Shown here piece by piece: positions 32,642 through 42,637 of a DNA stretch of 64,000 nucleotides. Under the pieces are notes generated by a model that saw only the letters and a program-made list of their open reading frames with translations, had not been told where the DNA came from and did no database searches. The position numbers were made by a program, and so were the translations under genes. The DNA is from Brachypodium distachyon (lineage: Eukaryota > Streptophyta > Magnoliopsida > Poales > Poaceae), in the NCBI RefSeq assembly GCF_000005505.3, contig NC_016135.3, positions 8,464,613-8,528,612 on the forward strand, given 5' to 3'. Every line of letters begins with the position of its first letter. Position 1 is the first letter of the stretch.

Positions 32642-33291
32642 GTTGGGACTTGTGTCTTCTCTTTGTAATATTTGTTATTCCGCTCCTTGTATAAGCTTTG
32701 TAATTACTCTCTTCTGTAGAGTTTTGGTAATGATATTCATGTTGCAAAATCCTGTGATGAGCACCTTAATGCGTGTATGTATTGAAGTGTTTATCGTAGG
32801 TTAAGAACCTGAGGCTTGAATTATGCAAAGGTTAGCAATTTGGGGCTAAATTGTATAATTCCGGTCCCGGGGTCTTACAAAGACGGCGAACGTAGTACAT
32901 TTAATGCACCGACAGGAGTCTTATCGGCAGGCCTAGGCTTGCTGAACAAGGCTAGAGCGACTACCCTGCGAACCGTTTTTCTACCGTGTACAGTAGACAG
33001 GGTGCTGCATGGCGTCCAGCGAAGATCAATCAAAATGTGTTCTGTGTGGCTATGACATGCGTCTAGGCAACGTGTCACGCTGCATGCATTGGCACCTGTG
33101 GTATCTCCTTGTTTATAAAAGGAGGACCAATGCCACCGGTGAAAGGGTTCCAACCCGAGTGATTAGAAGATAGCACAGCGTTCACCTAAGTAGCCAACCC
33201 GGGAACTCCCCGGGTGATCTGTACGCACTCAAACTTGTGAATACAACTCAAAGCAGGACGTAGGGTATTACACCTCCGGGTGGCCCGAACC

Positions 33292-35609
33292 TGTGCTAGT
33301 CCCTGGATCGACTCACTAGCACACACAGTCTCATGATGAAATATACCGAAACAAAGGTCAAAAGTACTTTATTACATCGCATCATCCAGAATTTAATTAG
33401 TACTTACAACCTCGCATGACCTCTTGGGCCAGCATAAAACAAATACTGTTTCATCATCATAAAACAATGTTTCAAAACTGCAGGGGAAAAAGGGTTGAAC
33501 ATTAGGGCCACACTATTCCAAGGTGAGAGCATGTTGGAATGTAAGCACATGACTCACAACAAAACGACGAACCTCACTCATCGTCGGATCCACCTGAATT
33601 GTTAATTGCAGCCACTACGTGGTCAATACATTTGAATGTATTGGCAAGCTCACTAGAGTTATAAAGGACCTACCAAGTACATGCACAGTTTGGCTAAGTG
33701 GGGTTTGGCTATTTTGCATAAAACCATCATTATTCAAATCATATCATTTTTAGACAAATAGTTTTGAATTCTATTCTAGACGGGGTAGAAACACCCATGC
33801 TTCTATTAACCTAGGCACATTGAGTAGAAACATCAATGCTCCTACCCGGTTCAAACCATTCATTTTATTAGGAAATTGGAATGAGTGAGACCTTCCTTAC
33901 AGCCCCAATATCTAGTTGCTCATAATTGCAATGGCTAGGGTTTAAACCCTAAAATGAGGTTTTATTTGCATCTGCAAAACAATTTAATTCAAAATATTTA
34001 TTTCTCTGTCCCATTGGACAGAGGACAATAAGACAAAATTTTGGGCACTGGTCTTATTCAAAAAGGAGTTCTAGATAATTAGTTATGATTTAAATGGCAT
34101 AAAACCCTAATCTGTAATTTGAATGTGATTCAAATATTCAAATTTGAATTTGTACAGTGCCAAAAGATTCTATACTTCCTAAGGATTCCAAAAAGGTGTG
34201 GATCATTAAATTTAGCCAAACAGATTTAAAATTATGATCATTTGAAGTTACACGGGCCTATCTGCAAAATGCCAGTTAATTAATTAGATTTTCATTTTAT
34301 TTAGGCAGTGACACGTGTCATCTCCTGATTTGCGCATACCGGTTCGTTTAAAATAAAATCTAAGATCTAATCAGACAGTTGATTGAGATCCAACGGCCCG
34401 GGAGCATCAGGCTCACCTCCGGCCGGTTAGGGTTTCGACGGACGGCGTCCGGTGGCGGCACGGCACGGGCGGGGCGGCGCGGGAGTGTTCCAGCCACGTG
34501 GGCGCGATGGGGAAGCGACGGGCGACGGCGGCGTGGCACGGCGGAGACGGGGGCGCGGTCGGCGCGGGGTCGGTCGGTCGGGCGCCTCGCCTAGGACGAA
34601 GCGAGCACGACGGCGCGGCACGGGCTCCGGCGAAGGGCGCGGGCGGCGGTGCGGGCGGCGCTGCAGGGCACAAAAATGGAGAAGAAGCGCGTCAAACGAT
34701 GCGCCCGGACAAGTAGAGGAAGAGGGGAAAGAAAATGGCGGCGCATACCCATAGGGTTCACCGGCGACGAAGGAGAACGGCGACGGCGCGGGCGAACTCT
34801 GGCAACGAATCGGGCGGCGTGGGCGCAGCGATTCGGGCGAGCAAGAGAGGGGACAGAAGCGCGGCGGCGAGGGCTTTATAGGGACGCGGGCTGCGCATTT
34901 TGGGAAGGTTGGGGTGAGGAGATTGCGGCGGTGAGCGCGTGGGGACAGCGGCCGGGAATCGCGGCGGCGGCGCGGGCGCTTTCCTTCGGGAACGAAGGCC
35001 CTGACAGGTGGGCCCCACCTGTCAGTGGCAACGGCGCGCGCGCGGGCGGACCGGGCTGGCTGGGCCGGCTCGCGTGTGGTCGGGCGCGGTTGGTTCTGGG
35101 CCGGTTCGGCCCAAGCGGTCGGACCGGTCCGGTTCTCCCCTTTTTTTTTTCTTTTAGCCTTTTCTTTTTCTGTTTTTCTCATTTCTTTGATATCTTTTGA
35201 GTTTGAACTCCAAATTGGTCCAAATAAATTCCATAAAATTTGTAAAAACATGTTCTACCATGATACAACTTTTGGAAGTAGTTTCTCTTCAAAATAAAAT
35301 ATAAAAAAATACATTTGCCCTATAAATGCCTTTAGGACCATATAACTATTTAAATAAAATACCTTTTCAACTCCAAATAATTTTCCAAAAATTACGGGAT
35401 AGCTTATATATGCATTAAACCCCTTTTATACATAAAACCTATTGGTTTGAAGATCCAAAGTTCAAATGGGTGTAAACCCTAAGGTTTAAATTGAAATAAA
35501 AACTTTTAAAGCCTTTTGAGATTCAAATTTGAATTCAAATATGCAATTGTGGCATGATGCTCATGGATGCAGTGCACATGTAAAAGTTTGAAATTTTTGG
35601 GATGTTACA
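33292..35609 (-). repeat. Tek-M 3' LTR (2318 bp, internal deletion)
   Basis: In the minus reading it starts TGTAACATCCC (35609) and ends GGGACTAGCACAG. About 46 terminal bases are missing next to Tat-2. Compared with the full-length LTR (3269 bp), about 940 bp are missing at ATAATTG|CAATGGC near 33928, with a TTG overlap. A TATA-like CTATAAAGCC is at 34871-34880. Confidence 0.82.
35001..35025. repeat. Palindrome with TCP-type core in Tek-M LTR
   Basis: Arms CTGACAGGTGGG and CCCACCTGTCAG surround one base. The partner in Tek-P at 59531-59555 has both arms changed in a compensating way. The core contains GTGGGCCC, a sequence bound by plant TCP factors. Confidence 0.6.
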
Positions 35610-35626
35610 GACCTAACCCCCTTAAG
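35610..35626 (-). other. Tek-M polypurine tract
   Basis: Minus-strand TTAAGGGGGTTAGGTC directly precedes the LTR start at 35609. Tek-P has TTAAGGGGCTTAGGTC at 58952-58967. Confidence 0.7.
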
Positions 35627-36164
35627 ATGAATCTCGTCCTCGAGATTCGGTGTGGCTAGCAAAGAGGTGTGGGTGATCTTCTCGAAGATCATCTTTGCGT
35701 TCCCAAGTGGCTTCTTCTTCAGTATGATGGCCCCATTGAACTTTGCAAAACCTGATGGTCTTGGATCGGGTTTGTCTCTCAGCTGTATCCAAAATCCTGA
35801 TCGGTTTCTCCTCAAGGGGTATTGTATCCCTTAGGGGTGTGTCGGCCATCTCGGGGTGACACTTCTTTAGTTGCGATACATGGAAGACATTGTGGACATT
35901 GGATAGTGCTTCCGGTAAATCCAACTTGTAGGCTACCTCTCCTTGTCGTGACAAGATCTTGAAAGGTCCAATGAAACGGGGTGCTAACTTTCCTTTTATG
36001 CCAAATCTCTTCACTCCGCGTATCGGCGATACTCTGAGATACGCTCTATCTTCAGCTTGGTAGGTAACTTCCCTACGTTTTGTATCCGCATAGCTCTTCT
36101 GTCTTGACTGAGCTACCTTCAGTCGGTCTCGGATGAGTCTAACCTTTTCTTCGGCATCTTTTAT
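35622..36164 (-). pseudogene. Tek-M integrase end and chromodomain, with 33-bp deletion
   Basis: It continues integrase after a stop at 36165, where an ATG codon became TAG. It has a GPY/F-like module (KRFGIKGKLAPRFIGPFKIL, GEVAYKLDLPE, VFHVSQLKKCHPE) and then the chromodomain region (KPIRILDTAERQTRSKTIRF, VQWGHHTEEEATWE). Compared with Tek-P the eleven residues VQLQSDLTYEE before KPIRIL are missing, a clean 33-bp loss between GAGGA repeats. That removes the first strand of the chromodomain. Chromodomains target integration to marked histones; this copy's domain is probably not functional. Confidence 0.85.
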
Positions 36165-38200
36165 CTAGTCTGGGCCGAATAGGCTACGATCTCCTACACC
36201 ATCCCATAACAATGGTGTTCTGCACTTTCTCCCATACAGAGCTTCAAACGGTGACATTCCTATGCTGGCTTGGAAGCTGTTGTTGTATGAGAATTCTGCA
36301 TACGGCAGATTGTCATCCCAACTAGATCCATAATCTAGAGCGCATGCTCTCAACATATCCTCAAGGATCTGATTTACTCTCTCGGTCTGTCCATCCGTCT
36401 GCGGATGAAAAGCTGTGCTGAACTCCAGTCTCGTCCCGAGAGACTCGTGTAGTTGTCCCCAAAATCTTGAGGTAAATTGAGTACCTCTGTCTGAAACTTT
36501 TTCCTTGGGTACTCCGTGTAAACACACTATTCTGGATATGTAGCGTTTTGTTAATTGTGCGCTGGTGTAAGTGGTCTTTACCGGTATAAAGTGGGCAACC
36601 TTGGTCAAACGATCAACCACTACCCAAATAGAATCGTATCCTGATCTGGTCCTTGGTAAACCGGTGATAAAGTCCATGCCAACTTTATCCCATTTCCAGT
36701 CCGGTATAGGCAATGGTCTCAGCAATCCTGCTGGCTTCTGGTGTTCTGCCTTAACTCTACTGCACACATCGCACAAGGCTATGAACTCGGCAATGTCTCG
36801 ATTCAATCTGGACCACCAAAATGTTTCCTTTAAGTCCATGTACATCTTTGTGTTTCCAGGGTGGATTGAGTACGGTGATTCATGGGCTTCTTGTAAAATC
36901 AGTTTTCTGATTTCCGGATCCTGCGGTACGCAAATCCATTTTCCGAACCAAATGGTACCCTGGTCGTCCTCACGAAAATCTTTGGCCTTTTCGATAAGCA
37001 TATTCTCTTTTATTTCCTTAATTTCCGAGTCATCCTTCTGTGCTTCTCTAATCTTATCCAGCAACGTGGGTTGTACTTCCAAAGTGACTAAATAACCTTC
37101 CGGCACTATTTCTAGTCTGAGGTCCTTGAACTGTTCGCATAGCTTTGGTGGTAATTCTCCAGCTGTTAGTCCATTCAAATATCCCTTGCGGCTCAATGCA
37201 TCGGCTACTACATTAGCCTTGCCTGGATGGTATTGTAAATTCAGGTCGTAATCTTTTATCAGTTCTAACCATCTTCTCTGCCTCAGGTTCAACTCCTTCT
37301 GAGTGAATATGTACTTCAGACTCTTGTGATCAGTAAACAGCTCACAATGCTTTCCCATCAGGTAGTGTCTCCAAGTCTTCAGGGCGTGCACTACCGATGC
37401 TAATTCCAAGTCATGAGTGGGGTAGTTGTCTTCCTGGCTCTTTAGTTGCCGCGAAGCGTACGCTACAACTCTTCCATTCTGCATTAAAACTCCTCCCAAT
37501 CCTTGACGTGAGGCGTCACAGTAAATTTGAAAATCCTCCTGCAGGTCAGGTAAAACAAGGATGGGCGCAGACACTAGTCTTTTCCTCAATTCCTGGAAAC
37601 TTTCTTCACAGTTCTCGTTCCAGGTAAACTTCTTTTCCTTCTTCAAGAGCTCAGTCATGGGTTTCGCTATTTTAGAGAAACTCTCAATGAACCTCCGGTA
37701 GTAACTAGCAAGTCCAAGAAAACTGCAGACTTCTCCGACATTCTTTGGGGCCTCCCATTCTGTAACTGCTGCAACCTTAGCTGGGTCAACAGCTACTCCG
37801 GCTCCTGACACTATGTGTCCAAGAAAGCTGACTTTTGACAACCAAAACTCGCACTTGCTGAATTTGGCATACAGCTTGTGCGCTCTCAACTTCTCCAATA
37901 TCATGCGCGGATGCTGCTCATGCTCTTCCTTGCTCTTGGAATAGATCAATATGTCATCGATGAATACCACGACAAACTTGTCCAAGAATTCCATGAACAC
38001 CTTGTTCATCATGTTCATGAAGTATGCAGGTGCATTGGTCAAACCGAATGGCATCACGGTGTACTCGTACAGTCCATACCTAGTGGTGAATGCCGTCTTG
38101 GGTATATCCATCTCTCGAATTTTCAACTGAAAATACCTTGATCGCAGATCGATCTTTGAGAACACTTGAGCTCCCTTCAATTGATCGAAAAGATCATTGA
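36165..38200 (-). pseudogene. Tek-M RT, RNase H and integrase core
   Basis: The 671-codon frame begins within RT ([12 protein letters not shown]) and holds [18 protein letters not shown], the catalytic FIDDILIYS, and [17 protein letters not shown]. RNase H is [42 protein letters not shown] and [12 protein letters not shown]. Integrase has [59 protein letters not shown] and [15 protein letters not shown]. It joins upstream sequence through a one-base deletion near 38205 and ends at the TAG at 36165. This frame is far better preserved than that of Tek-P. Confidence 0.9.
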
Positions 38201-38761
38201 TTATGGTAAAGGATACTTATTCTTTATCGTCACTTCGTTTAGTGAGCGATAGTCAATGCACATCCGTTGGCTCTTGTCCTTCTTTCCCACAAACAGGACA
38301 GGTGCTCCCCATGATGATGAACTAGGGCGGATGAAACCTTTCGCTAACTGTTCAGCTAGCTGCTTCTTCAATTCCTTTAATTCATCCACAGCCATCTTAT
38401 ACGGTCTCTTGGCTATGGGTCCACTTCCTGGCATTAACTCAATAAGAAACTCCACATCACGGTCCGGTGGCATGCCTGGTAATTCCTCTGGAAACACGTC
38501 CGGATATTCCTTCACTATTGGTACATCGTCCATGCTAACCCCTTTAAGAGCATTAATCTTGGGTTTCTTAAGCTCGTGGGTTGACTTGTACCGGATGCGT
38601 CTCTTGTCTGGGGTTGTGAGAGTGACAGTCCTCGGGGCACAGTCTACTAATCCTTCATATAGGATCAACCAGTCGATTCCCAGGATTAGGTCCAGTCCTC
38701 GGGAATCTATAACTATGAGATCAGAGGGAAAAGTGTGTCTCCCAATACTTGGGCGTAGCTA
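38201..38761 (-). pseudogene. Tek-M protease-RT linker and RT start
   Basis: The frame includes [80 protein letters not shown] and [20 protein letters not shown], the start of the RT fingers. A CAG-to-TAG stop at 38759-38761 separates it from protease. The frameshift near 38205 separates it from the rest of RT. Confidence 0.87.
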
Positions 38762-39054
38762 GCGACAGTGTCGGGTTGCTAGGATTGTTCCACCTGGTGA
38801 GTTCACTTTCATGGGTCTAGCCATGGTCTTAGAGGGTAATTTGCCTCTTTCTACTAATACTCTTGAAATGAATGAATGCGATGCTCCAGTGTCAAACAGA
38901 ACTAGTACTTCGAAAGCATTAACGTGGAAGGTGCCAAGTATGATACCTGGTTGCTCGGTGATCTCTTCCACATCCACGTGATTCACGTGGTCCTTCTGGA
39001 ATGGATTGGGCTTGTTCCCAGTGCCATCTTTCCCAGTGCCATCTTGGTTGTCCT
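38762..39054 (-). pseudogene. Tek-M protease and gag C-terminal stub
   Basis: The frame begins in the end of gag just after the zinc knuckle (GTGNKPNPFQKDHVNHVDVEE) and gives the retropepsin site VLVLFDTGASHSFISRVLVE with an intact D-T-G. A 15-bp tandem duplication (39016-39030, 39031-39045) and a filler-DNA junction to the LTR cut off all of gag further upstream. Confidence 0.82.
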
Positions 39055-39081
39055 GGCTAGTCCCTGGATCTCTGTGTTTAC
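39055..39081. other. Deletion junction with filler DNA
   Basis: Between the gag stub and intact LTR lies a short copy of LTR sequence: GCTAGTCCCTGGATC at 39057-39071 repeats GCTAGTCCCTGGATC at 39086-39100. It marks where primer site, leader and gag were lost. Confidence 0.7.
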
Positions 39082-40080
39082 TGTGCTAGTCCCTGGATCG
39101 ACTCACTAGCACACACAGTTTCATGATGAAATATACAGAAACAAAGGTCTAAGTACTTTATTACATCGCATCATCCAGAATTTAAATAGTACTTACAACC
39201 TCGCATGACCTCTTGGGCCAGCATAAAACAAATACTGTTTCATCATCATAAAACAAGGTTTCAAAACTGCAGCGGAAAAAGGGTAGATCATAAGGACCAC
39301 ACTACTCCAAGGTGAGAGCATGTTGGAATGTAAGCACATGACCCACAACAAAACGACGAACCTCACTCATCGTCGGATCCACCTGCATTGTTAATTGCAG
39401 CCACTACGTGGTCAATACATTTGAATGTAATGGCAAGCTCACTAGAGTTATAAAGGACGTACCAAGTACATGCATAGTTTGGCTAAGTGGGGTTTGGCTA
39501 TTTTGCATAAAAGCATCTTTATTCAAATCCTATCATTTTTAGACAAATAGTTTTGAATTCTATTGGACACGGGGTAGAAACACCCATGCTCCTATTAACC
39601 TAGGCACATTGAGTAGAAACATCAATGCTACTACCCGGTTCAAACCATTCATTTTATTAGGAAATTGGAATGAGTGAGACCTTCCTTACAGCCCCAATAT
39701 CTAGTTGCTCATAATTGTCCGTAACCGGGGACACGGCTAAGTACTTAGTTTGACACTCTCGAGAGGTGGTACACTTTACCCACAAGAAATCGACGTCTTA
39801 ATCCCTTGCTGTCCTCAGGGTAGAGTAGCAACGGCATCGACTATAGGAATTTTCAGAACATAATCCCCCAGACCACCTAAGTGACGAGCCCCCACCTACA
39901 CTGCTACATACCGATGTCACCTCGGATCCGGGTTCATACTTCTTACATCCATCCTGGCAGAGCCCATAATACCATGTGGTTGTACTGGAAGCTACTAAAC
40001 AGGAAACTAGTCCAGTCTCTCGTTACCCCGGGTGGCATTCCTCGGTTGCAACGCAGGCGCTCCCATAGAAATGGCCAGAC

Positions 40081-41435
40081 TGTTGGAGATATGCCCTAGA
40101 GGCAATCATGTGATGATGTTATTTCCTATGTATTCATGAGTTATTGTTATTGTCCTTGAACATCATCACTGATATGTATCAATAAATACGTGATTTGTTT
40201 GTGAGACTATGTATTCTATGATGTTGTTCTAATGGTCCCTAGTCATTGAGGTTATGCGGACACATAATCTAGACTAGCAATGTGAATCAGTATGATGACT
40301 ATGTTTCACAAGTCATAGGGCAAGGTGTTGCCGACTGATAGCATGGACTCGACAATGAGATTGTTGAGTCGGACAGACCCGCACTGAGACACAACGAGAT
40401 GATTGTCATTTGTTAGTCTCAAGTACGATGTATATGCCAGTCCTAGACCTGAGGTCATCGTATGAGCTTGGGATGTGAATCGGCCTACTTAGGGGTTGCC
40501 AAACGCTACTCCGTAACTGGGTGGTTATAAAGGTAGCTTTCGGGTTTGCTGAGAAACATACTGCGAGTCATGGTTGATCAAGATGGGATTTGCCCCTCCT
40601 GTTCGGAGAGATATCTCTGGGCCCTCTCGAGTGATCAGATTCGGAAAGCATGGCCATGCGACTTGGGTTAAGTGTTAACCCGTTCGGGAATCTGTATCAC
40701 AGGAACGAGAAGAGACTCGAGCTATCCACAAGGATGACACGCACTCGCCTTGAGCTCGACACACATATCGCGAGGCAAAAGGAATGTTGCATATGACACA
40801 TTGTATGGTTCGTCAATATACCTTGTGGTTACTCGGGAGTTGGCACGTGCTGCTAGGCGCCGCTACCAACTATCGACTTGAGTCGGTGCCAGTGGACGAG
40901 TAAGGTGTTACTCGGGCCCGCAGTCCGAGCTCGTAGTCGTGGCCGACTGACCGCGAACCTGAAGGGTCACACGCTTAAGGGGTGGGAACCGAGTTGGATC
41001 GGATCCAACTCGTATCGGGCTTGGACTCCTAATGGGCCTCAAGTGTTGAGCCCACTAGGGACGTCTATATAAGTGGAGGAGACCAACCCGTCTAGGGTAA
41101 CCCCAGTTCAGACGCGAGTTAGACTCGGCCGTCGCACCTCCACGCCCAAAGCCTTGCGATCGGATCTAGCAGTCCGCCGCACGGAGTTCCTCCCTGTACG
41201 TGTGGATACCTCGGAGGCGCTGCACCTGCGGCGCTTGGACGAACTGTTCGTGGGATCGGCGAGGAGGAGCAGGCTGTTCGACTACTCGGCATCGACGCGC
41301 TACATCGACTCTACTTCCGCTACGGGTCTGCGCGTCTAGTGGTAATCTCGTGATCCATTATCTACAGCATTGATCCGGGCGGAAGCGGTAGAAAATTTTA
41401 TTTTGTGCTAGCGTAGCATACCGCGTTCCCCAACA
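40081..41435 (+). repeat. Copia-1 5' LTR (1355 bp)
   Basis: It starts TGTTGGAGATATGCCC and ends GCGTTCCCCAACA, with inverted TGTTGG/CCAACA ends. TATATAAG is at 41066-41073. Confidence 0.96.
41066..41073 (+). promoter_or_regulatory. TATA box of Copia-1 LTR
   Basis: TATATAAG, also at 47580-47587 in the 3' LTR. It should set the start of the genomic RNA about 30 bp downstream. Confidence 0.65.
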
Positions 41436-41436
41436 G

Positions 41437-41450
41437 TGGTATCAGAGCCG
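41437..41450 (+). other. Copia-1 primer-binding site
   Basis: TGGTATCAGAGCCG one base after the LTR. It is complementary to the 3' end of initiator Met tRNA. Confidence 0.9.
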
Positions 41451-42637
41451 ATGCTGTCTGTTTTGGATTCGAATTACGTGCATAAGTGTTATGCGATTAG
41501 TAGTAGATGTGATCTATTGCTATCTTGGTGGTCGATCTAAGTGTTAGATCGGTTTTGTAGTCAATCGATTGGATCAATTGTACTCGGGGATCATGGATAT
41601 TCGATTCTGATAATCGTGATGTAGAAGGTCGTGACACAACATACTCCTACCGGTCGGATTTCCGCCATCGGAGTAGACAGTGAAACATAAATCCGGATAC
41701 AATTCATGAGATCAATGGGACCGCCGTGCTATCTATTCGTAGCGCCTTAGTTGTCGTTGCAAGTTCACATCAATTCGGTAGAATAGGTTTCTACGCTTAA
41801 CTTGTTTTTGCAGGATTGATGTGAATAGTATGGCTCATATGTATGTGATGCATGTGTGTAATATTTGCATGACCTGCGTGTCATGAGTTTGTCAGCCAGG
41901 CTGGAGCCAAGGTGCTGCCTTTATAATTGTATAACGACCTGCGTGTCGGCATTTGATGTCATTCTCCATGTAAATTCTTTGCTAGATACTAGGTGTAGTC
42001 ATTTAGTATGAATTGGAGGACGTGTGCACCATGGCGGCTTGATGAACAGGTTCCTGGAGATGGAGATCACCATGAAGAACAGAGCCATACTATTTCACAT
42101 GTTAATTTGATTATCTGTGATGGTTATTGCTTTGTTTACTCCTATGCATGTTATTGTGTTAGAGTAGAATGATCCCTCAAAGAATGTCAAGTTTATTTAC
42201 CTCCCCAATAGCTGCAACACCACAAGACAAGTACATTTGGTGATGGGCTCATGAAATTGGGGTATCACCATTTTTCCTTGTCGTTGGTGATGTTCGTGTC
42301 GGACACTTACATGCGAAGCTTTGGTTAACTTGACGGGGCTATCAAAACGGTTTTGGGCCTCGAGGTGAAAGGAGTCGGAGCCGGGGCAAGTGTTGCCTAC
42401 CGACTAACAAGAGTCGTATAGAGATACGATTGGCAAGAGTTGCCTACCGAGTGATTCAATCGGCTAGCAGTGATGCTAAAGCTCACTAGACGATTGGTTG
42501 ATCTTGGATCTTGAATCACTAATGATCAATGGAGGGATGTTGATTTTAGTGGGAGTATATTTCTATTAAATTGTTTAATATGAATTACTCTTCATGAATA
42601 CTTGTCTTAGTGTTTTTGCATTTTCTGTTGTAGATCA
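41451..42637 (+). other. Copia-1 leader
   Basis: A 1.2-kb untranslated leader before gag without a supported ORF. Two copies of GACCTGCGTGTC occur at about 41871 and 41936. It probably holds the packaging signal. Confidence 0.6.

Larger units (their letters stand above)
28269..32879 (+). repeat. S2: 3.6-kb solo LTR in Tat-2 3' LTR
   Basis: It starts TGTAACATCCCGAG and ends GGGGTCTTACA, with perfect target duplications AAGAC at 28264-28268 and 32880-32884. Without the nested noa solo LTR and its duplication it is about 3.59 kb. The start resembles Tekay LTRs but the rest differs from S1 and Tek, so this is another family. A Pro/Arg-rich GC block (28690-29090) and a 35-bp tandem duplication (29110-29172) lie inside. 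No pol sequence is present. Confidence 0.83.
12752..33291 (+). mobile_element. Tat-2: Tat-lineage Ty3/Gypsy element with antisense gene
   Basis: Order: 5' LTR 12752-13589, PBS, gag (interrupted), protease, RT, RNase H, second (archaeal-type) RNase H, integrase, a spacer with tandem repeats, an antisense gene at 24220-27550, and the 3' LTR from 27968 (interrupted, then cut at 33291). The dual RNase H and antisense gene mark the Tat lineage (Grande/RIRE2/Retand relatives). Without its nested LTRs it is about 12.8 kb. The left flank ends GGCTA; the right duplication is lost. The pol genes are full of stops and frameshifts. Confidence 0.9.
27968..33291 (+). repeat. Tat-2 3' LTR, interrupted and truncated
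   Basis: LTR sequence occupies 27968-28268 and 32885-33291. The gap is solo LTR S2 with its target duplication AAGAC. The second part runs through AACAAGGCTAGAGCGACTAC to GTGGCCCGAACC and stops where Tek-M LTR sequence begins. The last ~155 bp are missing, removed by a deletion with a CTG overlap. Confidence 0.85.

Noticed and set aside
34427..35251. 274-codon minus-strand frame in Tek-M LTR
   Set aside because: It is LTR leader sequence; the same region in Tek-P (59315-59671) does not keep the frame.
41073..41339. 88-codon frame present in both Copia LTRs (also 47587)
   Set aside because: Identical only because the LTRs are nearly identical; it has no ATG start and no known domain.
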